DNA of 6,472 nt from Candidatus Thorarchaeota archaeon (GCA_016840825.1 JAEORN010000025.1:1-6472), one strand, 5' to 3'. Shown: positions 1 to 5,764, counted from the first letter of the stretch. Made by a program: numbers and translations. The notes: a model not told the origin generated them from the sequence alone.

Positions 1-236
1 AAGAGCGTACCATTATCACTAATTGCCATGGACACCTCTACATGGTGCGGGTATGCAGAGTCATCAGTCGAGAGAAGCACATTGGAAGAGAAACCACTAA
101 CTTCTGGAAAGGTTTCGGTCATAGTGCCTAGATGTCTTTGGTTATCGATATCAATAATTCTTACTTCACTAGAGAGTAGAGTGGGAGATATTACAAAAAG
201 CGCCAGAACAATGATCAACACGCCTCGATGAATCAT
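1..236 (-). CDS. Secreted protein, N-terminal fragment (possibly BNR/sialidase-like)
   Basis: Reading leftwards from the ATG at 234-236, the frame stays open for 78 codons to the window edge, so only the N-terminus is present. The protein starts MIHRG and runs into a hydrophobic stretch (about residues 5-21, VLIIVLALFVISPTLL), followed by small and polar residues (SSE). This is a classic signal peptide, so the protein is probably exported or membrane-anchored. The mature part includes FSSNVLLSTDDSAYPHHVEV and then SMAISDNGTL. In my recollection that kind of opening, with a Pro-His-His segment and an 'AISDNGTL' strand, begins secreted beta-propeller proteins with BNR/sialidase-type repeats, but too little is visible to be sure. 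A purine-rich AAGGAG lies at 249-254, 12 bases before the ATG. Existence and reading frame are well supported by the signal peptide; the family assignment is weak. Confidence 0.72.
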   Translation of the reverse strand, partial: MIHRGVLIIVLALFVISPTLLSSEVRIIDIDNQRHLGTMTETFPEVSGFSSNVLLSTDDSAYPHHVEVSMAISDNGTL

Positions 237-257
237 ATGTATTGATTTCTCCTTATT

Positions 258-279
258 CTCATGTATTTAGGCACATGAG
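258..279 (-). promoter_or_regulatory. Inverted repeat around a TATA-like element
   Basis: CTCATGT (258-264) and ACATGAG (273-279) are exact inverted 7-mers with an 8-base spacer. On the minus strand the spacer region reads GCCTAAAT followed by AC, which resembles an archaeal TATA box. Its centre lies about 31 bases before the start codon of the secreted-protein gene. A regulator binding the two arms would cover the TATA element. If this is the true TATA box, transcription would start near 241 and the AAGGAG at 249-254 would not be in the message, so the two signals conflict. Function is inferred only from symmetry and position. Confidence 0.35.
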
Positions 280-524
280 TGAACCACAGGATTTTGATCT
301 GCTAGAGATGATTCTTCTGAAAGGAACTCCATCCCTATTTACTAATATCAATGGTTTCTCATCGCCTTTGGTTGTTTGCTTTGGCTGAGGAACATTATAA
401 CATCTGTCGTGAGCGCAATTGGTGAGAGGCTTTGCAACGGACATTGCGGGAATAGATGACAAGCTCCCTTGCCATGTTAAGCTGCCAGTTTCATAGAAGG
501 ATAAATCAAGTTAAAATGGCCACC

Positions 525-532
525 TTTATGAT
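525..532 (+). promoter_or_regulatory. Candidate TATA box of the RACo-type gene
   Basis: TTTATGAT is centred about 26 bases before the ATG at 555, the spacing expected between an archaeal TATA box and a transcription start. That would make the message leaderless or nearly so. A weak AGGATAGGG (539-547) also lies before the start, so a short leader with an SD is an alternative. This rests on pattern only. Confidence 0.3.
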
Positions 533-554
533 ATTGATAGGATAGGGAAACTAC

Positions 555-2162
555 ATGGATCGGAAGATTGTGACTTTTGAGCCCTCTGGACTCAAAATCG
601 ATGCGGATGAAAAGGCCACAATATTGGATACAGCACGTAGATTAGGTTTGCATATCCCTTCAGAATGTGGGGGACTGGGCACTTGTGGAAAATGCTTAGT
701 CTTGATTGAACCCTCTTTACATTCATCTGAGCGCGACCATCTGCATATATCTGATTCAGATCTTAAGAAAGGAGTAAGATTAGCCTGTCAACACAGAGCT
801 CAGAGAGATTTGCGCATTGCTATCAAGGAATCTGTACGTCAAGCCAAGATTCTCATAGATGGAATCGTGAGTCCCACGACATTGGATATTGATGAAGGTC
901 TTGAAAACCAGAAAGGCATTGCAGTCGATTTGGGGACGACAACCATTGTGGCATACCTTCTTGATCTGGAAACGGGTATTCAGATTGGTCATGCTGCGGC
1001 TCTGAATCCTCAAATCATGTATGGCGAAGATGTCATGTCTCGTATCACATATGCTGCTGTTGAGGATGGTGGGGCAGAAATTCTCAAGGATGTAGTCCTC
1101 CGTAGAATTGAAGAACTCGTCATGGAATTAATTTCGTCAGCAGAACTGAACCTTGAAAATCTTAGTAGACTGGTAATCGTAGGAAACCCTGCAATGCATC
1201 ATTTGTTTCTTGGACTTGATACGAAATCTCTAGGAAAGGCACCATATGAACCAGTTATCAAGAACGCTCTCAACAAGACTGGTGAAGAGCTAGGATTTGT
1301 CAACGCTAAGGGAGTTAACGCATATTTTCCTCCGAACGTAGCAGGATTTGTGGGCGGAGACACTGCAGCTTTCATTCTCTCTCAGCGACTTGATATTACC
1401 GATAAAATCGTGCTTGGAATTGATATTGGCACAAATGGAGAGATAGTTCTATCAATGGAGGGAGATTTAATCTGCTGTTCTGCTGCTGCAGGATCTGCTT
1501 TTGAAGGAGCTACGATTAAGCACGGTATGAGGGGGCAGGCAGGGGCTATAGAACATTTGTCGATTTTTGATCCCATTGAAGCGCCTCAAATTGTCGTCAT
1601 AGACAATACCGCACCTAAGGGCTTCTGCGGTTCTGGCATTGTGGATATCGTTGCAGAACTAAAGGCATCAGGCATCATCACCTCTAACGGAAAAATGCTA
1701 GAATCGAGTAGAGTGATAGATTTCGAAGGAGAAAGGGCATATACAATAGCAAGACCTGGCGAGAATAACTCCGAACAACTTCTTGTTTTCACCCAGAATG
1801 ATGTACGACAAGTACAGCTTGCGAAGGGAGCAATTCTGGCCGGAGCAAGTATTCTATTAGAGTCTAGAGGAATAGATGTTTCAGAAATTGACATGCTCCT
1901 TCTTGCAGGAGCATTTGGGAATTACATTAATCCAAAAAACGCTCTGACTATCGGGCTTCTTCCTCCTGTTAGCTTGGAGAAGATATACCTTGTTGGAAAT
2001 GCTGCAGGAGTGGGAGCTAAGAGGATGTTGTTATCCCTAAGAGAGAGAACACTAATTGAGAGTGTAGTTGAGCGGATTAAGTACTTGGAGCTCGCGCAGT
2101 ATGATAACTTTGCGAGGATATTCTCACGCGCAACGCTACTAGAAGGGATAATGCCCATTTAG
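555..2162 (+). CDS. RACo-type corrinoid-protein reductive activator ([2Fe-2S] + ASKHA ATPase)
   Basis: This 535-residue cytoplasmic protein is predicted to return an inactive Co(II) corrinoid protein to Co(I) at the cost of ATP, serving B12-dependent methyl transfer. The N-terminal ferredoxin domain (about 1-92) has C38-x5-C44-x2-C47 and C78, the plant-type [2Fe-2S] ligand pattern. A short linker leads to the middle domain (about 119-205), starting with the phosphate-binding GIAVDLGTTT (121-130) and including NPQIMYGEDVMSRI (151-164). The C-terminal ATPase domain (about 206-535; DUF4445/COG3894) shows GNPAMHHLFLG (210-220), GIDIGTNGEIVL (288-299), GFCGSGIVDI (356-365) and LLAGAFGNYIN (449-459). 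RamA-type activators instead carry C-terminal [4Fe-4S] motifs, which are absent here. It is shorter than bacterial RACo (about 630 residues), but no core motif is missing. No methyltransferase or corrinoid-protein gene lies in the window, so the partner is unknown. Family is confident; the specific partner is not. Confidence 0.88.
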   Translation: MDRKIVTFEPSGLKIDADEKATILDTARRLGLHIPSECGGLGTCGKCLVLIEPSLHSSERDHLHISDSDLKKGVRLACQHRAQRDLRIAIKESVRQAKILIDGIVSPTTLDIDEGLENQKGIAVDLGTTTIVAYLLDLETGIQIGHAAALNPQIMYGEDVMSRITYAAVEDGGAEILKDVVLRRIEELVMELISSAELNLENLSRLVIVGNPAMHHLFLGLDTKSLGKAPYEPVIKNALNKTGEELGFVNAKGVNAYFPPNVAGFVGGDTAAFILSQRLDITDKIVLGIDIGTNGEIVLSMEGDLICCSAAAGSAFEGATIKHGMRGQAGAIEHLSIFDPIEAPQIVVIDNTAPKGFCGSGIVDIVAELKASGIITSNGKMLESSRVIDFEGERAYTIARPGENNSEQLLVFTQNDVRQVQLAKGAILAGASILLESRGIDVSEIDMLLLAGAFGNYINPKNALTIGLLPPVSLEKIYLVGNAAGVGAKRMLLSLRERTLIESVVERIKYLELAQYDNFARIFSRATLLEGIMPI

Positions 2163-2304
2163 TTTTCTAACGCGAAATGAAAGGCCAAGAACCCAGAAAC
2201 TAGCATTAATGTTCGAAATGTAAAATAGAAAAGACATACAATTTACGATTTCTAACTTATCATTCAATTATTTGTCAAGTATTAATCAGCAAATTTAACT
2301 ATTT

Positions 2305-2328
2305 TTTACGATTTACTTCAATATTGAA
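2305..2328 (+). promoter_or_regulatory. Putative promoter/operator of the membrane-protein gene
   Basis: An exact 12-base palindrome TTCAATATTGAA (2317-2328) lies 25 bases before the ATG at 2354, directly after TTTACGATTT (2305-2314). The same ten bases occur once more at 2242-2251. A palindrome of this size where transcription should begin is typical of a regulator dimer site, but the region is AT-rich and chance cannot be excluded. The T6 run at 2302-2307 could also help end transcription from the upstream gene. Confidence 0.3.
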
Positions 2329-2353
2329 ACTAACAATTGAAGGATTTTAAAAC

Positions 2354-2659
2354 ATGCAAGACTCCATGCTAGCAATACCAATTCCAGCAATCCTTGTTCT
2401 AGGATTCTTGATTGGCATCGTACTATTACTGCTTGGTTATCGAGAAAACACTGATCTTACAAAACGTCAGCATCGAATGGGCCTAGGCATCATCATAATA
2501 GGTATCATGATTCCAACAACTCCAGTATCTTGGTATGGATACTTGATAATAACCAGTGGACTGATACTAGGGCTCATTGAAATAGCCATTATTGCAGTTA
2601 CTCTCCTCATTGGCATTGTTCTCTTGTACTTAGGCGCTAAGACTTATTCCAAATCCTAA
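2354..2659 (+). CDS. Small integral membrane protein, function unknown
   Basis: This 101-residue protein is almost entirely hydrophobic. Helix 1 spans about residues 8-28 and is followed by a polar loop YRENTDLTKRQHR (29-41). A second helix (about 42-58) leads through TTPVSWYG to a long hydrophobic stretch (62-95) that could be one bent helix or two short ones around E76. The tail is short and basic (KTYSKS), and there is no cleavable signal peptide. The decamer LIGIVLLLLG (19-28) recurs as LIGIVLLYLG (85-94), suggesting an internal repeat. The ATG at 2354 is chosen because GAAGGA (2339-2344) sits nine bases before it; a second ATG at 2366 is less well placed. It stands alone between two plus-strand genes with gaps of 191 and 169 bases, so it is probably a separate transcript. 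I do not recognise the family. Confidence 0.7.
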   Translation: MQDSMLAIPIPAILVLGFLIGIVLLLLGYRENTDLTKRQHRMGLGIIIIGIMIPTTPVSWYGYLIITSGLILGLIEIAIIAVTLLIGIVLLYLGAKTYSKS

Positions 2660-2713
2660 GAGTGTTCAGGTTCTAATCTCTAAACAGCTAGGGATTTCAA
2701 TCTCGAAGTGCCA

Positions 2714-2758
2714 CTGATGGGGACCATCAGAGTCTACGTCTTATCGTAGATTTCTACG
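2714..2758 (+). repeat. Tandem perfect hairpins with a competing third arm
   Basis: CTGATGG (2714-2720) pairs with CCATCAG (2724-2730) across a three-base loop. Two bases later TCTACG (2733-2738) pairs with CGTAGA (2745-2750). A third arm, CTACG (2754-2758), can pair instead with CGTAG (2745-2749) around an ATTT loop, so the second and third structures exclude each other. The block starts 54 bases after the membrane-protein stop and ends 26 bases before a TATA box. It could be a 3' end or processing element of the upstream message, or protein-binding sites for the downstream promoter. Confidence 0.45.
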
Positions 2759-2784
2759 GGGATTGATAGGTTTGAACAACCCTC

Positions 2785-2792
2785 TTTATATT
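2785..2792 (+). promoter_or_regulatory. TATA box of the metallo-beta-lactamase gene
   Basis: TTTATATT matches the archaeal TATA consensus well. Initiation about 26 bases downstream would fall near 2814, giving a leader of about 14 bases that begins at the AGGT (2815-2818), a weak SD ten bases before the ATG at 2829. It is the best promoter match in the window. Confidence 0.5.
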
Positions 2793-2828
2793 GCCAATCT
2801 AGTAAAGCCTCAACAGGTATAATCTGTC

Positions 2829-3815
2829 ATGATAAATCTGATTGATGGAGTAGCAAGAATTGAGATACCTACTCCATTCCCTGTTGGTAACATTAACTGC
2901 TACCTGATAGAAGGCTCCCCACTCACTCTGATTGATACTGGCCCAAAGACATCCAAGAGTCTTGCAGTACTCAAGCAGGAACTTCAGGTAAGGTCGTATG
3001 AGCTATCAGACATTGAACAGATTCTCCTGACACACGGTCACATTGATCATGTTGGACTTGTAGCACAATTTGTCAGAGAACGAGAACGTGTGCATGGTAA
3101 TCCTACTGAGGTCTGGATGCATCAGAAGGATGCTGGAGCTCTTGTCAACTATGAGAGATATACGGAGAACTACATGGCTTCAATTGTAAAGCTGATTGCA
3201 GCCTCTGGTGTACCAATAAATGAGGCTCTCATACTATCACAAGAAGGTCGCACTTCTCTCTTCAAGTCGATTGCAGAGTCTGTCCCAACTGCCAAGAGCT
3301 TCAAAGATGGCGCATCTTTCAGAACAGGTATTGGTAATGTTACGGCATTATGGGTTCCAGGTCACTCTCCAGGATCGACATGCTATGTATGCGATGATCA
3401 TCAGATTATCTTTAGTGGAGACCATATTTTGGGAGATATTAGTTCAAACCCGAGCATTTCCTTTGATGACTCTGAAAGAATAGGAATGATGACATACTTA
3501 GAGTCTTTAGATCGCATCTCATCCATCCAGAGCTATATGGCATTACCTGGTCATAGAGAACCCATCCGTGACATAAAAGCCAGAATTAACACCTTGCGTG
3601 GTGAATATGATGATAAACTCAAGAAGGCTGCTGACTTGCTTACGAACAATCCTCAGACTATTTATGAGATATCAAGAGCAGTCTATGGGGACTATGAATT
3701 AAATTCACTTGTCTTGGCCTTGGCTGAGAGTCATGACCTTCTTAGAATTTTAGAAAGAAGGAATCAAGCTAGGTTGACTAGTCAGAATGGAGTCATTCAA
3801 GTGGTCAGATACTGA
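2829..3815 (+). CDS. Metallo-beta-lactamase-fold hydrolase with C-terminal winged-helix-like domain
   Basis: This 328-residue cytoplasmic protein has a complete two-metal site: LIDTGP (34-39), H69-x-H71-x-D73-H74 in LTHGHIDHVG, H179 in VPGHSPGST, D198 in FSGDH and H242 in LPGHREP. All metal ligands are present, so a hydrolase bound to Zn or Fe is expected. The C-terminal portion (about 255-328) is helical, with TIYEISRAVYG (residues 278-288) and a following helix. This fits the small winged-helix-like domain (BLACT_WH) found in LACTB2-like and related glyoxalase II-like proteins. The substrate cannot be read from sequence; thioester, lactone or RNA phosphodiester hydrolysis are all known in this fold. 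Residues 98-160 form a long helical insertion between metal motifs, perhaps a substrate lid. The gene is preceded by its own TATA box and converges on the KamA-like gene. The ATG at 2829 leads straight into the first beta-strand, supporting this start. Confidence 0.88.
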   Translation: MINLIDGVARIEIPTPFPVGNINCYLIEGSPLTLIDTGPKTSKSLAVLKQELQVRSYELSDIEQILLTHGHIDHVGLVAQFVRERERVHGNPTEVWMHQKDAGALVNYERYTENYMASIVKLIAASGVPINEALILSQEGRTSLFKSIAESVPTAKSFKDGASFRTGIGNVTALWVPGHSPGSTCYVCDDHQIIFSGDHILGDISSNPSISFDDSERIGMMTYLESLDRISSIQSYMALPGHREPIRDIKARINTLRGEYDDKLKKAADLLTNNPQTIYEISRAVYGDYELNSLVLALAESHDLLRILERRNQARLTSQNGVIQVVRY

Positions 3816-3874
3816 TTAGCCAAACTCCAACTTCGAATGAACTTTGACTGCTGTGTATAGCCTGCCATAACCAA

Positions 3875-3892
3875 TCAAAAATTGATTTTTGA
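3875..3892. terminator. Bidirectional terminator candidate between convergent genes
   Basis: TCAAAAA (3875-3881) and TTTTTGA (3886-3892) are exact inverted repeats around TTGA. Because the stem is A/T-based, a T5 run is presented to RNA polymerase coming from either side. It lies in the 120-base gap between the convergent metallo-beta-lactamase and KamA-like genes, where both transcripts must stop. T-runs are the main archaeal termination signal, so position and composition both fit. Confidence 0.5.
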
Positions 3893-3935
3893 ATCAGTCC
3901 CTTTACGTAGTTTCAGAATTGGTGCTGATTTATTC

Positions 3936-5030
3936 TTACAGCTCGTCTAACCATGTTGCAGTCTTACTTACTCTTCTTGAGAAGATTCTGCCATAGTCTT
4001 TCGAATTTTTTGCCTGATGATATTTAAAGAGAAAATGTTCCTGATGAATCCCAAGAATTTCTATTTTTCCGGTTGGATGGGACATAATGAATCGAAACCT
4101 CTTACTATGTCCATCAAGCAGCCTCCTGGTTTTATTCATTATTTCGCACCCCTCATATAATGGGACTTGGAAATGTTTCTTCACCCGTTTCACAGGTCTA
4201 CATTGAAATACATAGTATGGAACTACACCAATTTCAACTAGGCTTCCTTGAAGGTTCGCCATTACATCTGGACTGTCATTAACATCTTTTAGCAGAACAG
4301 TCTGATTGCTGACTGTTATTCCTATCTTAGAAACGCCTCGAATTGCATCAATTGATTCGTCAGTGATTTCTTTGGGATGATTATATTGCGTTACAAAATA
4401 GATGCGTTTTCTATCGGAGTAGTCACTCAGCATTTCAAGAAGTTCTCTATCTTCTGTTATCCTCTGAGGAAAGGTAACTGGAACTCTTGTGCCAAATCGA
4501 ATGAAGTCCAAGTGTTCAATTTCTGTAAGTGCTTTTAGAAAGTCCTCGATTCTATCATTGGTGAGGATTAATGGATCTCCCCCAGTGATAAGAACATTGT
4601 TGATTTCCCTGTGGTTTCTAATGTACTCAAAAGCCCGCCCGAGGTCCTGCAAGGTTTCATCTGTATCAAGACCTACAAGCCGCTTTCTAAAGCAATGTCT
4701 ACAATACATCGCACATTCATTTGTTGCTAAGATTACAGCAGTTTGTCTATACTTGTGTTGGAGTCCTTGAAATACAGTGTTTGTATGTTCTCCACTTGTA
4801 TCATAGCTACCTTCTAGGTAATGTTCATGAACGATAGGTATTGCAATTTTCCTGATGGGGTCTCTCATATCACTCTTATCGATTAGCGACAGATAATATC
4901 TTGAAACTCTCAATGGATGTGTACTACAAATATCCTCCAAAGCTTCTATCTCATCTTCATTTACATCTATGAATGATCGTAGCTCATCTATTTTTGATAT
5001 ATTATCTTCGAGTTGCTTTTCCCAACTCAT
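3936..5030 (-). CDS. KamA-family radical SAM/PLP enzyme (lysine 2,3-aminomutase-like, substrate unknown)
   Basis: This 364-residue enzyme resembles lysine 2,3-aminomutase along most of its length. C106-x3-C110-x2-C113 (CAMYCRHCFRKR) binds the radical SAM [4Fe-4S] cluster and TGGDPL (149-154) is the SAM-contact motif. FGTRVPVTFPQRIT (179-192), YNHPKEIT (216-223) and SNQTVLLKDVND (241-252) match conserved aminomutase blocks. K322 in HPTGK is the probable pyridoxal-phosphate lysine. Several specificity features differ. The two aspartates that grip lysine in the clostridial enzyme align with R278 (in QCRPV) and S317 (in MSHP). The loop before K322 is two residues shorter. The zinc cysteine in 'VNDC' is S253, and the C-terminal zinc cysteines are absent, with the chain ending about 50 residues early. 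It is therefore probably an aminomutase or relative with another substrate. AAGGAT (5042-5047), overlapping the upstream stop codon, serves as its SD. It is co-transcribed with the 69-residue gene nine bases upstream. Confidence 0.85.
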   Translation of the reverse strand: MSWEKQLEDNISKIDELRSFIDVNEDEIEALEDICSTHPLRVSRYYLSLIDKSDMRDPIRKIAIPIVHEHYLEGSYDTSGEHTNTVFQGLQHKYRQTAVILATNECAMYCRHCFRKRLVGLDTDETLQDLGRAFEYIRNHREINNVLITGGDPLILTNDRIEDFLKALTEIEHLDFIRFGTRVPVTFPQRITEDRELLEMLSDYSDRKRIYFVTQYNHPKEITDESIDAIRGVSKIGITVSNQTVLLKDVNDSPDVMANLQGSLVEIGVVPYYVFQCRPVKRVKKHFQVPLYEGCEIMNKTRRLLDGHSKRFRFIMSHPTGKIEILGIHQEHFLFKYHQAKNSKDYGRIFSRRVSKTATWLDEL

Positions 5031-5039
5031 CGGGACACA

Positions 5040-5249
5040 TCATCCTTGTGAAATTTCTCTCTCTCTAAGAGCGAGATTCTCCAAGAAGGTCAAAAGGGGA
5101 TCAATTTTTTCTGGATGTTCGACAGATTTCTTTTGTCTTTGTATTGGCGGAGGATCACTTGTCATTCGAGCTATAATCCCCATCTTTCTTTCCAGTTCTG
5201 GCCATTCCATAATCGGCAATCTCTCTCTATATTCATTCTTCTCATTCAT
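5040..5249 (-). CDS. Small charged protein upstream of the KamA-like gene, function unknown
   Basis: This 69-residue protein begins MNEKNEYRERLPIMEWPELE and is soluble, highly charged and free of cysteine. It has a DPPP turn followed by basic residues in the middle and a predicted C-terminal helix containing LLTFLENLALREREI. There is no signal peptide, membrane segment or recognised motif. The start is set by GAGGTGA (5255-5261), five bases before the ATG at 5247-5249. A GTG nine bases further upstream overlaps that SD and is unlikely to be used. The gene ends nine bases before the KamA-like start, and its last codons carry that gene's SD, so translation of the two is probably coupled. This supports it as a real gene and suggests a subunit, substrate or chaperone role with the radical enzyme. 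It is not a detached N-terminus of the enzyme, since the downstream protein already has the whole aminomutase N-terminal region. Confidence 0.68.
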   Translation of the reverse strand: MNEKNEYRERLPIMEWPELERKMGIIARMTSDPPPIQRQKKSVEHPEKIDPLLTFLENLALREREISQG

Positions 5250-5591
5250 TTGATTCACCTCACAGATCGGCGATAGCGTAGAGGACTACACAAGTAGGAT
5301 GTTTGTCGCTATTCCGCTGTTATAGTCAGATTATCACACGTCTTCCTTGTAGTTATTCAATCCTGTAATTGCGTGTGTAGTTGTGATTCTGTTTAGTATT
5401 AGATGCTCGGAAATTACACTTATTAATTTATTGTTCTTTGTTCTTATATTGCGATTTAAGCGAATAATAGCTCCTTTTTGAACAAAAAAAGTATTATGAA
5501 CTCCTTTCCTTCTCAGGAGAGATTAAACATAAAACTAATTCCTACATCCTCTATCATAGGTCTGATATTTGTTATTGCGAATGATGATGCT
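5250..5591. other. Divergent intergenic region, no convincing gene
   Basis: This 342-base region lies between the 69-residue/KamA-like operon (leftward) and the zinc-protein gene (rightward). On the minus strand ACTATAAC (5319-5326) could be a TATA box giving a leader of roughly 50 bases. CACACG (5335-5340) and CGTGTG (5372-5377) form an exact six-base inverted repeat 31 bases apart. A strongly AT-rich block occupies about 5415-5465. The plus-strand zinc-protein frame is open through 5478-5591, but the encoded residues lack the character of the conserved part. No tRNA or other RNA gene was recognised. Confidence 0.4.
5255..5261 (-). promoter_or_regulatory. Strong Shine-Dalgarno that fixes the start of the 69-residue gene
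   Basis: On the minus strand the sequence is GAGGTGA, five bases, then ATG at 5249. This is the strongest ribosome-binding site in the window. It shows that the upstream in-frame GTG (5256-5258) is part of the site and not the start codon. Confidence 0.6.
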
Positions 5592-5753
5592 ATGAAAAAG
5601 ATAGGAACTCTATTCGAATGTGAGGAATGCCATCTACTATATGATGAAGAAAAATGGGCTAGGAAATGTGAGGAGTGGTGTATCGAACATAAATCATGCA
5701 ATCTTGAAATCACAAGGCACGCAACGAAACAATCCAAGTTGTCACTGTCATAG
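5592..5753 (+). CDS. Small Cys-rich putative zinc-binding protein
   Basis: From the ATG at 5592 this encodes 53 residues: MKKIGTLFECEECHLLY, then DEEKWARKCEEWCIEHKSCN and LEITRHA. The arrangement is C10-x2-C13, C26-x3-C30, H33, C36 and H43, a compact metal-binding pattern, most likely zinc. I recall similar short proteins in archaea and some bacteria with the signature 'CxxC...WAxxCExWCxxHxSCNxEI..HA'. Their function is not known to me; protein contact or metal handling are possible. The frame is open further upstream, with an ATG at 5496 and a TTG at 5478, which would add 32 or 38 residues. None of these starts has an SD. I prefer 5592 because the conserved module begins just after it and TGATATTT (5563-5570) lies about 25 bases before, as for a leaderless message. 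It is divergent from the KamA-like operon and convergent with NrdJ. Confidence 0.72.
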   Translation: MKKIGTLFECEECHLLYDEEKWARKCEEWCIEHKSCNLEITRHATKQSKLSLS

Positions 5754-5764
5754 TTACCTTCACT

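Larger units (their letters stand above)
237..554. other. Gene-free divergent intergenic region
   Basis: This 318-base region separates the divergently transcribed secreted-protein gene and RACo-type gene, so it should carry both promoters. It holds an inverted repeat around a TATA-like element near the left gene (258-279) and a TATA-like TTTATGAT near the right gene (525-532). A minus-strand frame is open across roughly 259-515, but its translation has no recognisable motif, no good start site and a composition unlike a folded protein, so I do not call it. No tRNA-like cloverleaf or repeat array was seen. Confidence 0.5.

Noticed and set aside
28..231. Plus-strand open frame over the exported-protein gene
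   Set aside because: The opposite strand encodes a clear signal peptide and continues to the window edge; the plus-strand product has no recognisable features.
259..515. Minus-strand open frame in the left intergenic region
   Set aside because: It is open from about 515 but has only a TTG start without a ribosome-binding site. Its composition resembles random sequence, it has no motif, and it overlaps the inverted repeat and promoter region.
2690..2710. ATTTCAATCTCGAAG, resembling part of an archaeal CRISPR repeat
   Set aside because: It occurs once, with no regularly spaced second copy anywhere in the window.
3220..3483. Plus-strand frame inside the metallo-beta-lactamase gene
   Set aside because: It is fully nested in a gene whose metal ligands run through this segment in another frame, so it is an overlap artefact.
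5040..5249. The 69-residue gene as a split-off N-terminal domain of the KamA-like enzyme
   Set aside because: The downstream protein already aligns with the whole aminomutase N-terminal region, and the small protein has its own strong ribosome-binding site and stop, so a frameshifted or split gene is not supported.
5262..5340. Possible tRNA or structured RNA before the 69-residue gene
   Set aside because: A few short complementary segments exist (GCGATAGC with GCTATTCCGC), but there is no T-arm consensus or acceptor stem and the pairing is imperfect.
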